Assembly (NCBI GenBank): GCA_934277645.1
Contig: CAKQUX010000002.1
Span: forward strand, 186,001-250,000
Source of the DNA: an uncultured Clostridia bacterium
GTDB taxonomy: Bacteria > Bacillota > Clostridia > Christensenellales > CAG-917
Reading direction: 5' to 3'
Length of the DNA: 64,000 nucleotides
In this document: positions 36,709-44,977 of the stretch, one piece after another
Numbering within the stretch: position 1 is the first letter of the stretch
Layout of the letters: every line of letters starts with the position of its first letter
Position numbers and translations under genes: made by a program
The notes under the pieces: model-generated
What the model was told of the DNA's origin: nothing
Databases searched by the model: none
The model's input: the letters and a program-made list of their open reading frames with translations, nothing else

Positions 36709-37128
36709 TTTAAATCCTTTTGCTTTTTTAAAACTTATTTAAAGACAATTTAAGTTTAAAACATAAAGAATAACTTTGCAATAATAAATATCATTTACTT
36801 TACATTTTAAATTTATCGATTTAAAGTTTTTAAAATTCTATTACTTAACTTTTAATATTTTAAAATTAATGCTTTATTATTTTAATCTAATTTAAATTTT
36901 ATCTTTATCTTAAAAATTGAATAAATAATAAAATGTTTCTTATATCTTATATTAAAATATTTAAAAATGCATAAAATTTTCATATTTAGTAGTTTTAAAA
37001 TTTTAATTGCATTACAAGTAGATGTTTACTAGTTAGCTTCTTTATAAATTAGTTTATTTAAAAACTAGTTTTTGATAATTGCTTTGAAAATTAAACCAAA
37101 ATAAAAAACAAAATGTACTCTTTCTTCG
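36709..37128. other. Very AT-rich gene-free spacer
   Basis: Over 80% A/T, with no ORF and no strong hairpin. Lies between ybaK and the tRNA-derived repeat array. Confidence 0.6.
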
Positions 37129-37463
37129 TGGCTCTTGTCTTAGTCTTGAACCCCCGTTCATTAGCGAGCCTGCGAGCGTCCACTGCGAAAGCAGGGTCGG
37201 CTTAGCGTAGCAAAGAAATTGCCTTTGGCAATTTGGGTTCAAGTCCGTTTCTTTAGTGTAATAAAATTTTAGTGTAAAAAAAGGAACTCGAAGAGTTCCT
37301 TTTTGGCGCTTGCCTAAGACGTTGAACCCCCGTGTATTAGCGAACTTATGAGCGTCCACTGCGAAAGCAGGGTCGGCTTTGCGTAGCAAAGAAATTGCCT
37401 TTGGCAATTTGGGTTCAAGTCCGTTTTTTAGTGTAATAAAAAGGAACTCGAAGAGTTCCTTTT
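37129..37463. repeat. Tandem array of decayed tRNA 3' ends and a structured ~100-bp element, downstream of tRNA-Asn
   Basis: Reading the minus strand, the intact tRNA-Asn is followed by its terminator and then by two further copies of a unit. Each copy holds an inverted T-arm-like word (GGGTTCAAGTCC at 37235-37246 and 37411-37422). Next come hairpins aaattgcc/ggcaattt and ctgc-gaaa-gcag, and a degenerate tRNA 3' end ending in TGG (complement of CCA) at 37304-37306 and 37129-37131. Unit cores are offset by 176 bp; the terminator hairpin copies (37278-37303 and 37438-37463) by 160 bp. No protein-coding potential. Confidence 0.75.
37438..37463 (-). terminator. Terminator of tRNA-Asn
   Basis: aaggaactc/gagttcctt stem with 3-nt loop, poly-T on the minus strand, directly after CCA. 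An identical copy is at 37278-37303. Confidence 0.8.
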
Positions 37464-37539
37464 TGGCGCTTGTTGAGGGACTTGAACCCCCGACACTGCG
37501 GTTAACAGCCGCATGCTCTACCGACTGAGCTAAACAAGC
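37464..37539 (-). tRNA. tRNA-Asn (GTT)
   Basis: 76 nt including the encoded CCA. Acceptor GCTTGTT pairs perfectly with AACAAGC, D-arm GCTC/GAGC, anticodon stem TGCGG/CCGCA with loop CTGTTAA (anticodon GTT), and T-arm GGGGG-TTCAAGT-CCCTC with one G-U pair. Discriminator G. Confidence 0.96.
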
Positions 37540-37620
37540 ATTTCGATTGCTTTAATATATTAGTTTGAAATTAAAATTTTGTCAACTGTTTAGGCTATAT
37601 TTTGCAATTTTATTTTGTTT

Positions 37621-37654
37621 ATTTCTATGCTAAGATTTTTCTTAGCATAGAAAT
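37621..37654 (-). terminator. Terminator of dnaA-dnaN
   Basis: A perfect 15-bp stem atttctatgctaaga/tcttagcatagaaat with a 4-nt T loop, about 110 nt beyond the dnaN stop. Confidence 0.8.
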
Positions 37655-37762
37655 AAAATTTAACCTATTGATTTTTATTTAATCAACGTATTAAAGCTAA
37701 CTACATTATACTTTAAAATCTAATTTTTTTACCTTTTTAATTTGTATAATTTTATTATATTT

Positions 37763-38863
37763 TTAACCTATCACTCTGAGCGGCAAAATCAAATATAACC
37801 AACTCTTATCTTGACCTTTGATAATTCCCGGAGCAGACGGAGAAGTGAAGTTTAACGTTATATATTGGTCTTGAATTGCTCTCATTGCGTCGATAATATA
37901 TTTACTGTTAAATGCAATAACTATATCTTTTCCTTTAAGCGCAATTTGTACTTTTTCGTTTATTTCGCCCGTTTCCGATTCCGCTTTAAGTAAAACTTGA
38001 TTTTCGCCGACTTCCATTTTTACGTAACTCTTCTTTTCATTTCTCGAAATAAGAGATACACGGTCAATTGCATTTTCAAATTGCTTTTTATCAACTACTA
38101 CTTCGGTTGTAAATTCACTCGGAATAATTCTTTCGTAAGCTATATAATTGTCTGCTATAAGGCGAGTAACGACTTTTGTATGACCTAAGTCGAGCATTAT
38201 GTAATGCTTTTCAAAAGACAAAGCTATTTCGCTGTCATCGTCTTCTATTAGTCTGCTCATTTCAAGCATCGAACGAGACGGAACGACAATTTTTTCTTCT
38301 ATTTCGTTATTTTCGATGTTGACAGTTGCAAGAGCCAAACGATAACCGTCAGACGCAACGCCTTCAAGAACGTTTCCCTTTATATTCAAACAACATCCTT
38401 TAAGAGGCGGACGCGATTCATCCGTTGCTACGTTGAATATAATTTTATTTATAAGCTCTCTGAAATCTTTTTTCCCAACTTTAAAGAATTTTTCTTCGCT
38501 TACTTTTTTAAGTTCAGGATATTCGCCGACTTCGCCGCAAGACAAACTTACTTCACTGTCTAAATATCTTATTTTAAGTCTGTTCTTTTCGGTGCCGTCA
38601 AGTTCTATTTCTTCCTCTTCTATCTTTTTGCAGTATTCGGCAAAAATCTTACCCGGAACGACTATTTCGCCTTCGAGCAAGACGTTTGCTTTAATTCTTT
38701 TTTCAATCCATAAATCAAGGTCTGTTGCAAGCAAAATAAGTTCGTCGTTTTTTGCCGTAATTTTTACGCAATCCAAAATAGGATTTACCCTTTTTATAGG
38801 TAATGCTTTAATGACTTTTGAAACGGTTTCGCTAAGCTCTAAGCCTTGGCATTTGATTTTCAT
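37763..38863 (-). CDS. dnaN: DNA polymerase III sliding clamp (beta subunit)
   Basis: Ring-shaped processivity factor. 366 aa in three similar domains, with typical blocks such as PGKIFAEYCKKIEE, YLDSEVSLSC and DESRPPLKGCCL; it ends in PLRVIG in place of the usual MPMRL. SD AAGGAGGGG is very strong. It is downstream of dnaA with a 206-bp gap holding a DnaA box; a TATAAT just upstream of that box could give dnaN its own DnaA-sensitive promoter. Confidence 0.97.
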   Translation of the reverse strand: MKIKCQGLELSETVSKVIKALPIKRVNPILDCVKITAKNDELILLATDLDLWIEKRIKANVLLEGEIVVPGKIFAEYCKKIEEEEIELDGTEKNRLKIRYLDSEVSLSCGEVGEYPELKKVSEEKFFKVGKKDFRELINKIIFNVATDESRPPLKGCCLNIKGNVLEGVASDGYRLALATVNIENNEIEEKIVVPSRSMLEMSRLIEDDDSEIALSFEKHYIMLDLGHTKVVTRLIADNYIAYERIIPSEFTTEVVVDKKQFENAIDRVSLISRNEKKSYVKMEVGENQVLLKAESETGEINEKVQIALKGKDIVIAFNSKYIIDAMRAIQDQYITLNFTSPSAPGIIKGQDKSWLYLILPLRVIG

Positions 38864-39069
38864 GTTCCCCTCCTTTGGGTATTTATATATTTTTAAATAA
38901 TAATAGTTTTAATAAGCAATGTTAACAGTGTGGATAATTATATAAAGCCACAACAAATTGACATTAGCGCCGATTAAAACGCAATATATTGAGCTTTTTT
39001 TGATTTTACAATGTTGAAAACTGTGTTTACCGATCAACATTGTATCAACATAAAAAGAAGTTGTCCACC
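38864..39069. promoter_or_regulatory. dnaA-dnaN intergenic region with DnaA boxes
   Basis: Perfect box TGTGGATAA at 38929-38937, partial boxes near 39044-39055 and 39061-39069. On the minus strand TATAAT abuts the perfect box. In B. subtilis the unwinding element lies in this gap, so it is a second origin candidate. Confidence 0.5.
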
Positions 39070-40443
39070 TTAGCGGTTTAAAAGACTGTTTTTTATGTCG
39101 GAAATGATAATTCTCATACGCGGATTATGTTTAATTTCTTCCGTTATTTTGTCGCGCGCGTGCATAACGGTGGTGTGGTCTCTTCCGCCGAAAATCTTTC
39201 CGATGGAAACAAGCGGAACGCCTAACATATCGCTCATAAGGTACATAGCAATCATTCTCGGTTCGACAATGTCCTTAGTTTTGCTTTTTCCCGTAATTTG
39301 TTGGTTTGTAATATTGAAGAAATTGCAAACTGCGCTTAAAATGTCGCTTTCTTCGATTGTTTCCTTTTTGTCTTCGATAAAATCACAAAGAGCTTCTTTT
39401 GCAAGTTCAACAGTGTCTACGATGCGGTTTGTAAGAGAGCTGTAAAAAATGATTTTATTCAAAAGACCTTCCATTTCACGAATGTTAGTTGTAGATTTTT
39501 CCGCAATATATTCCGCCACTTCGTCCGACAAAGTAAATTTTTCGCGAGCCGCATAGTTTTTCAAAATTGCGATTCTCGTTTCCATGTTAGGCGGTTGAAT
39601 GTCTGCAATAAGTCCCCACGAGAAACGAGTTCTCAATCTGTCAGAAAGTTTTGCAAGGTCGTTAGGGGCGCAATCTGCCGTTAAAACGATTTGCTTTTTG
39701 TTTTGATAAAGGTCATTAAAAATATGGAAGAATGCTTCTTGCGTGCCTTCTTTACCGGAAACAAATTGAATATCGTCAATCATCAAAATATCGGTGTTAC
39801 GATATTTTTCTCTGATTTCGTTTGTGCTGTTTACGTTGTCTTTTGCAGTTCTTATAGAATAAATGATTTCATTTATGAAAGTATTAGAGTCGGTATACAA
39901 AATGCGGACTCTCGGATTCGTCTTTCTTAAATGATTTCCTATTGCGTGCAAAAGGTGAGTTTTTCCAAGACCTGCCGACGAATAGATAAAAAGAGGATTG
40001 TATTTTCCGCCTATATCGTCGCAAACTGCCTTAGCGGCCTCTAATGCAAATTCGTTGCTTCTGCCTTTGACGAAATTCTCAAAAGTGTAACGTTCTAAAA
40101 ATTTCATACCGCTCGGCTCGTCAACCGAATCGCTTTTTACGATAAGCCCTTCGTCTTCTATAAAACTGTCTTGTTTTTGAAGATAAGAATCTTTTTCGGT
40201 ATCTATGATAATTTCGACTCCCGAAATAAGCGGATTTATTTTTTTGATAACCGTCTTTATAGTATCGAGATATTTTCCGTCAATAGTCTTTTTTGCGGAA
40301 TATGAATAGGTAGCCAAAATGAGAGCGTTTTTAACAAAACACACAGGTTCTAATTTATCAATCCAAACGTCATAGCTTATTGAATTGAGTTCTTTTGAAA
40401 GCTCGGATTTAGCTTCTTTCCAAAAATCGTCGATATTTATCAT
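39070..40443 (-). CDS. dnaA: Chromosomal replication initiator DnaA
   Basis: AAA+ initiator that binds TTATCCACA boxes and opens oriC. 457 aa. Domain I starts at about residue 5 and a linker lies at about 85-110. Domain III has Walker A SAGLGKTHLLHAIGN, Walker B ILMIDDIQF and the arginine-finger region SDRLRTRFSWG. Domain IV has the signature FGGRDHTTVMHARDKI. The gene is transcribed from its own promoter with a leader of only about 2-3 nt and no SD. It is unusual in lying about 12 kb from the parS cluster and not next to rpmH. Confidence 0.97.
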   Translation of the reverse strand: MINIDDFWKEAKSELSKELNSISYDVWIDKLEPVCFVKNALILATYSYSAKKTIDGKYLDTIKTVIKKINPLISGVEIIIDTEKDSYLQKQDSFIEDEGLIVKSDSVDEPSGMKFLERYTFENFVKGRSNEFALEAAKAVCDDIGGKYNPLFIYSSAGLGKTHLLHAIGNHLRKTNPRVRILYTDSNTFINEIIYSIRTAKDNVNSTNEIREKYRNTDILMIDDIQFVSGKEGTQEAFFHIFNDLYQNKKQIVLTADCAPNDLAKLSDRLRTRFSWGLIADIQPPNMETRIAILKNYAAREKFTLSDEVAEYIAEKSTTNIREMEGLLNKIIFYSSLTNRIVDTVELAKEALCDFIEDKKETIEESDILSAVCNFFNITNQQITGKSKTKDIVEPRMIAMYLMSDMLGVPLVSIGKIFGGRDHTTVMHARDKITEEIKHNPRMRIIISDIKNSLLNR

Positions 40444-40452
40444 AGTTATTTT

Positions 40453-40481
40453 ATTATAACTAAAAATAATAAATATTTCAA
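40453..40481 (-). promoter_or_regulatory. dnaA promoter, start site at the ATG
   Basis: Minus strand TTGAAA (40481-40476), 17-bp spacer, TATAAT (40458-40453). Only 9 nt separate the -10 from the ATG, so the mRNA should be leaderless or nearly so. Confidence 0.65.
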
Positions 40482-40773
40482 CGGAAATGACAAAATATAA
40501 TCAAAACTTAAAAATTTTTAATTACCTAACATAAACGACGATAAAATAAGAATTTAACACAGCAAAAAAGAATAAAAAATACGATAAAAAAGTGAAAAAT
40601 AAATATAGCGAAAATAATAATAAATAAGTCGAAAAAAATGAATATAAAAAAGCTAATATATAATTTTTAACGCAAATAAATATGATAAAATAAATACAGC
40701 AAAACAAATAATTAAAAAAGAAGAAAACCAAACAAACAGAAAAAAACTAATTTAAATAAAGATCGATTAACGT
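40482..40773. other. A-rich spacer between dnaA and recF
   Basis: About 85% A/T with strong A bias on the plus strand. No DnaA box of 8/9 or better and no gene. It could serve as an unwinding region but lacks origin boxes. Confidence 0.5.
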
Positions 40774-40802
40774 TTGTAATAAATTAGGAATTAAGTTATA
40801 AT
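40774..40802 (+). promoter_or_regulatory. recF promoter, start site at the ATG
   Basis: TTGTAA, 17-bp spacer, TATAAT (40797-40802). The ATG follows after 6 nt and no SD is present, so a leaderless transcript is predicted. Confidence 0.65.
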
Positions 40803-40808
40803 CAACCT

Positions 40809-41876
40809 ATGCAGATAAAAAAGCTCTATCTAAAAAATTTCAGAAACTATAAAGAGCAGTACGTCGAATTTAAAGACGGACTTAACGTTTTGTATGGGCA
40901 AAACGCCGCAGGAAAAACAAATATGCTCGAAGCTATTTACATTTCCGCGCTTGCAAAGTCACCGAGAACGACGAAAGAAAAAGAGCTTGTTTTAAACGGC
41001 GAAAAAACCGCAATAGTAAACGTTTTGGTTCAAAAGAATTTAAGAACGCATAAAATTGAAATTCAAATTGATGATAAAGGAAAAAAGCGAATTTTAATCG
41101 ATTCCATTCCCGTGAACAGAGCAGGCGAGCTTTTGGGAATTGTGGCGATTGTTTATTTTTCGCCTGACGAAATGAAACTTGTCAAAGAATCGCCGGACAA
41201 TAGAAGAAGATTTTTGGATATATCGTTAAGTCAGGAATCGAAAGTATATTTTAACAATCTCGTCAGATATAACAAAATTTTAAAACAAAGAAACAATCTT
41301 TTAAAGCAAGGTTATAACGACAACATAGACGCAATGCTCGACGTTTGGGACAGACAGCTTGCAACGGTCGGTGTTGAAATTATAGAAAAAAGAAGAGAAT
41401 TTATCGATAAGCTCAAAACGGAAGCAAAAAAAATTCACGAATTTTTGAGCGGCGGAAAAGAAATTTTGGAAGTCGATTACGAATCGGAACTTGACGAGAT
41501 AAGCGATAAAAATCTCTATCTGCAATTAAAGAAAAACAGAGAGAAAGATAAAAAACTTACCTACACGACAGTCGGTCCGCACCGTGACGATATAAAACTC
41601 ACTGTAAACGGAAACGACGCAAGAAAGTTTGCTTCGCAAGGACAACAAAGGAGCATAGCGTTGTCGCTTAAATTTGCTCAACTCGAACTCTACAAACAAG
41701 AAACGGATGAAAAACCGATTTTGCTTTTAGACGACGTGCTTAGCGAACTCGACGAAACAAGAAAGGCGCAACTTCTCGAATTGTCAAGCGGTTGTCAAAC
41801 GATTTTGACTTGTACCGAATACGAAGGCAAAGCGGCTCAAAAGCTCAACGTTGTAAACGGAAAAATAAATTTGTAA
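40809..41876 (+). CDS. recF: DNA replication and repair protein RecF
   Basis: SMC-like ATPase that helps load RecA at gaps. 355 aa. Walker A YGQNAAGKTNMLEAIY lies near residue 30, then the signature FASQGQQRSIALSLK, and Walker B with D-loop ILLLDDVLSELDETRK. The length is normal. It is divergent from dnaA instead of following dnaN, and the small S4-domain gene (yaaA) usually found between dnaN and recF is absent. Own promoter and terminator. Confidence 0.96.
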   Translation: MQIKKLYLKNFRNYKEQYVEFKDGLNVLYGQNAAGKTNMLEAIYISALAKSPRTTKEKELVLNGEKTAIVNVLVQKNLRTHKIEIQIDDKGKKRILIDSIPVNRAGELLGIVAIVYFSPDEMKLVKESPDNRRRFLDISLSQESKVYFNNLVRYNKILKQRNNLLKQGYNDNIDAMLDVWDRQLATVGVEIIEKRREFIDKLKTEAKKIHEFLSGGKEILEVDYESELDEISDKNLYLQLKKNREKDKKLTYTTVGPHRDDIKLTVNGNDARKFASQGQQRSIALSLKFAQLELYKQETDEKPILLLDDVLSELDETRKAQLLELSSGCQTILTCTEYEGKAAQKLNVVNGKINL

Positions 41877-41880
41877 AAAT

Positions 41881-41909
41881 AAAATCTAACGGCAACCGTT
41901 AGATTTTTT
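41881..41909 (+). terminator. Terminator of recF
   Basis: 12-bp stem aaaatctaacgg/ccgttagatttt, 3-nt loop, T-run; 4 nt after the stop. 41910-42031 is AT-rich and empty. Confidence 0.85.
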
Positions 41910-42031
41910 AAACTTATTTAAATCGATAAGATAAACTTTATTAAATAGTTAAGATACAATTTTTATAATTTAAATTTAATTCTATATAATAAAAATATTA
42001 TACAAAAAAAATTTACACATTTATAAAAACA

Positions 42032-42469
42032 TTATTTTGAGTAACCGATTTTTTTAAGAAATGCGTCAACGCCGAGTTTTATGTCATCGAAAGCCACGTC
42101 GAAATTTCCCGTATACCAAGGGTCTGAAACGTCGCGGTCAAGACCTGCAAATTCTAAAAGGCGGAAAACTTTATTTTTAGGGTCGCCGTTTAGTCTTATC
42201 ATAGTGTTTGTGAAGTTCGGAGTATCCATAACGAGAAAATAGTCCGAGCTGTCATAATCGCTTGACTTTAAAAGAGTGGCTTTGTGCTTAGAAAACGGCA
42301 CGTTTTCCTTTTTAAGTTTTTCTTTTGCGGCATAAAACATATCGTTTCCGAGTTCGTCGGTGTGCGTCGCTCTCGAATCGACTTCAAGGTTGGGCGCAAT
42401 GCTTTTAAGATAAAATTCTGCCATAGGCGAACGGCAAATGTTGCCGTGACATACAAACGTTATTTTCAT
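42032..42469 (-). CDS. Low-molecular-weight protein tyrosine phosphatase
   Basis: 145 aa. The N-terminal P-loop CHGNICRS fits C-X5-R-S with the nucleophilic Cys at about 7. The catalytic Asp is in VSDPWYTGNF near 120. The family acts on phosphotyrosine proteins or low-molecular phosphoesters in the cytosol. The ATG overlaps the stop of the DUF975 gene (ATGA), so the two are co-translated. The real substrate is unknown; a capsule or arginine-phosphate link cannot be judged here. Confidence 0.93.
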   Translation of the reverse strand: MKITFVCHGNICRSPMAEFYLKSIAPNLEVDSRATHTDELGNDMFYAAKEKLKKENVPFSKHKATLLKSSDYDSSDYFLVMDTPNFTNTMIRLNGDPKNKVFRLLEFAGLDRDVSDPWYTGNFDVAFDDIKLGVDAFLKKIGYSK

Positions 42470-43164
42470 AAAACGTAATCTCCCGAATACGGATTGTCAT
42501 CCGATTTATTTGTAAAATTGTCGTTTTGGTTCAAACCGTCCTGTTCGTCAGTTGTAACAAGTTCTTTGTAGAATTCAAAAGCGGCAAGCTCGTGCTTTGG
42601 AATGATCCAGAAAAACAAAATGCCAAGCGTCAGAATTCCGAGAATGTACCAACCTAAATATGAAAGGTCAAGGCAAAAAAGACGCCACTTGTTGCCACGC
42701 ATAATGCGGTCGCTCTCTTTGATGGCTTGCATTGCGCTAAGCGACGCATCGTCGTGCATCAAATAAAACGCAAGACGATAGCCGTAAAATTTGACGATAG
42801 CAGGAATGAGCAAAAGTAATGCCCAAAGGAAAAGGAACACTTGTCGCAAAACGTAAAGCGCAATACTCATTCCGAAACGCTCTTTAAATCCGACGAAAAG
42901 CATCGATAAGTCGTAGTCTTCGTGTCGGCTCATTCTGTTTAAAATTCGGACGATGCCGAAGTACATAGGTCCGGACAAAAGCAAAGTCAATGCGGTGCTT
43001 AACGCAGATAAGAAATAATAACTTCTTGTCGATGCCGAAACCGACGTTCCGACGCTTGCCACGGCGGCAAGAATAATCGAATAAACAAAATATATAAGCG
43101 CGGCTTTGTTCCAGTTGCCCGTCAGTTTTTCTTTTGCCAAATCGTTGAAATACGTTGAATTCAT
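42466..43164 (-). CDS. DUF975 integral membrane protein
   Basis: 232 aa from the start MNSTYFNDLAKEKLTGNW, which has SD GAGG; an in-frame ATG 48 nt further up has no SD. About five hydrophobic segments (about 25-50, 60-85, 105-140, 185-210). The pattern LTGNW at the start, SYRLAFYLMHDD-like YGYRLAFYLMHDD, and AIKESDRIMRGNKWRLFCLDLS match DUF975, a family of unknown function common in Firmicutes. Downstream it couples to the tyrosine phosphatase. The hydrophilic tail is about 35 aa. Confidence 0.88.
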   Translation of the reverse strand: MNSTYFNDLAKEKLTGNWNKAALIYFVYSIILAAVASVGTSVSASTRSYYFLSALSTALTLLLSGPMYFGIVRILNRMSRHEDYDLSMLFVGFKERFGMSIALYVLRQVFLFLWALLLLIPAIVKFYGYRLAFYLMHDDASLSAMQAIKESDRIMRGNKWRLFCLDLSYLGWYILGILTLGILFFWIIPKHELAAFEFYKELVTTDEQDGLNQNDNFTNKSDDNPYSGDYVL

Positions 43165-43357
43165 TTTTAACCTCACAGTTATTTTACCACAATATAAATA
43201 GGTATACAACAAAAAGGCAAAACGAATAACAAGGAGAGCAAAAATAGATAGAGAAATAAGCGAAACGATATTGATAAAATTCTCAAAATGCTATACTATA
43301 AAAGCGAAAAAAAGCAATCGACATTTGATTGTCAAAATTAAAACAAAGGGGATATTT

Positions 43358-43810
43358 ATGAAACTTGCCGAAGCACTTATCGAAAGAGCAAACCTTAAAA
43401 ACGATATCGAATCATTAAGACAAAGAATGATAGCAAACGCAAAAGCGCAGGAAGGCGTCGAACCGAGCGAAAAGCCGAGCGACTTGTTAAAGGAATTGGA
43501 AACGAAACTTGAAAGATACGAGTATCTGGTTGTTCATATCAACAAAACGAATTCCGAAACAATTTTTGAAAAAACGACTATTGCCGATATGATAGCAAAA
43601 AGGGATTGTTTAAGAATGAAGGTTTCGGTTATCGGAAATTTGTCCGAAAGCGGAAGAGCGTTGGTCGACAGATATTCGCGCACCGAAATTGCAATTAAAC
43701 CTACGTTCGATACAAACGCAATTCAAAAAAAATGCGACACACTTGCAAAAGAATGTCGTGAACTCGACGCAAAAATTCAGGGTTACAACTGGATAACCGA
43801 GTTGAAATAA
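43358..43810 (+). CDS. DIP1984 family protein
   Basis: 150 aa, helical, no membrane segment. It starts MKLAEALIERANLKNDIESL and has the family pattern of two long heptad-rich helices with NAKAQEG, INKTNSET, RDCLRMKVSVIGNL and the C-terminal YNWITELK. The family is annotated from Corynebacterium DIP1984 and has no firmly known function. SD AAGGGG selects the ATG at 43358 over an in-frame ATG at 43271. A structured-RNA candidate follows at once. Confidence 0.88.
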   Translation: MKLAEALIERANLKNDIESLRQRMIANAKAQEGVEPSEKPSDLLKELETKLERYEYLVVHINKTNSETIFEKTTIADMIAKRDCLRMKVSVIGNLSESGRALVDRYSRTEIAIKPTFDTNAIQKKCDTLAKECRELDAKIQGYNWITELK

Positions 43811-43835
43811 AAATCAAAACTTAAAAATTTTGGCA

Positions 43836-44032
43836 ATAAGGTAAAAGGGATATAAACTCATTGGTAGAGTGAAGTACCAAGAAAACAGATAGTGTTTTGC
43901 CTATTGGCTACGGCAGCAATTTAAAGTCAGCCGTCAATGTTACAAGGGTAAAGTAAAAGTTAAAGTCAGTACCGCATATCGTTTTATCTTATAGGGTGGG
44001 ACAGGGGAAACGCAGCGAAAGCTGCGTTTTTT
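43836..44032 (+). ncRNA. Candidate ~200-nt structured RNA, family not identified
   Basis: An 11-bp closing stem pairs 43836-43846 (ataaggtaaaa) with 43982-43992 (ttttatcttat) across 135 nt. Inside are hairpins ttggta/taccaa, gcc-tatt-ggc and acggc/gccgt, and purine-rich single-stranded words. After the stem comes AGGGTGGGACAGGGG, then a terminator aaacgcagc-gaaa-gctgcgttt (44008-44029) with T-run. No ORF with an SD occupies it. No clear own promoter was seen, so it may be read through from the DIP1984 gene. It is not tmRNA, RNase P RNA or SRP RNA by their signature motifs. Length and terminator suggest checking 6S RNA and the raiA-type motif. Confidence 0.5.
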
Positions 44033-44422
44033 ATTGAAAACGAAAGGTAAGTAACCGAATTAAAAAACAAGCGGAAAAGAAGAACAAAAAAAACAAAAAA
44101 CAATAATCAAGAATAAGCAAAAAAATTAGAGAAAAAGCCGAAACAAATAAATGGAAATTAAAAGGCGAGAAAAAAACAAAACGAGCGACAATAAAAAAGA
44201 ATGAGAAAACAAACGAAAGACGAATAGCAAAGAAAAACGAACGACAATAAAAAAGAATAAGAAATAAAAAAAATCGAAACAAATAAAGGGAAATTAAAAG
44301 GCAAGAAAAAACAAAACGGGCGACAACAAAAAGAATGAGAAAACAAACGAAAGACGAATAGCAAAGAAAAACGAGCGACAATAAAAAAGAAAACAAAAAA
44401 GAAAAGCAAACAAAAAAACGCC
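44033..44422. repeat. 136-bp tandem repeat, purine-rich, nearly two copies
   Basis: Copy 1 begins about 44139, copy 2 at 44275, ending near 44400. The copies are about 90% identical, including aaacgaaagacgaatagcaa. The plus strand is almost all A and G. No coding signal: frames across it are low-complexity and lack an SD. Confidence 0.75.
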
Positions 44423-44977
44423 TTAAAGGCGTTTAGCAAGAACGACGGCTTGACCGAAAACGGATTTAACTTTTTTGAAGCCGAGTTTATAATAAAACTT
44501 GATAGCTCGCTTATTTGCCGTGTCAACCGTCAAATGCAAGCCTTTTACGCCGTTGGTTTTTAATGCGTCCTGCAATTTGCGAACAAGCCCTTTTCCCCAG
44601 CCTTTTCCCTGATACTCGTTTAAAATATCGATATGCAAATGGGCAGGATAGTCTTTTGCCACGCGTTTAAAAATCGCAAATTCGTGTCGTTTTAAAAATG
44701 CGTCGATTTTTGACAACGCTCGCACTTTTGCGTGATAATTTTCCAAAAACGTTTTTATGTATTGCTCGTAGTTTTGTGCGCAAAGAACGTAACCGACGGG
44801 CAGGTCGTTTTCGGCGGTCAAGACGAAGCAGTTTGACGGCTCGAAATTTATGTAATAATCGCAAAACAAAGCGCAAACGAGGTCCTTATTTTTTTGATAG
44901 CGTTTGCCCGACGCCGTTAAAAAGCAAATATCCCTAACGGCAGTTGCGTCTTCTTGACGAAAGCGTCTTATTTGCAT
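44423..44977 (-). CDS. GNAT family N-acetyltransferase
   Basis: 184 aa with the start MQIRRFRQEDATAVRDICF at 44977, placed by SD AAGGGG (an in-frame ATG 21 nt upstream would put the SD inside the gene). Acetyl-CoA-binding motif A NEYQGKGWGKGLVRKL lies near 135, then motif B GLHLTVDTANKRAIKFYYKLGFKKV. The middle insert before motif A is longer than usual. The substrate is unknown. Its SD is complementary over 8 nt to the small RNA at 8.1 kb. Confidence 0.9.
   Translation of the reverse strand: MQIRRFRQEDATAVRDICFLTASGKRYQKNKDLVCALFCDYYINFEPSNCFVLTAENDLPVGYVLCAQNYEQYIKTFLENYHAKVRALSKIDAFLKRHEFAIFKRVAKDYPAHLHIDILNEYQGKGWGKGLVRKLQDALKTNGVKGLHLTVDTANKRAIKFYYKLGFKKVKSVFGQAVVLAKRL

Noticed and set aside
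37054..37407. 117-codon frame with internal repeat
   Set aside because: It is the tRNA-derived tandem array read as protein.
37129..37463. CRISPR array
   Set aside because: Units are far too long, only two or three copies, and adjoining copies differ throughout with no spacer pattern.
40522..40731. 69-codon Phe/Tyr/Leu frame on the minus strand upstream of dnaA
   Set aside because: A product of the A-rich spacer; no start signal.
43836..44032. tmRNA
   Set aside because: No alanine tRNA-like ends and no tag reading frame.
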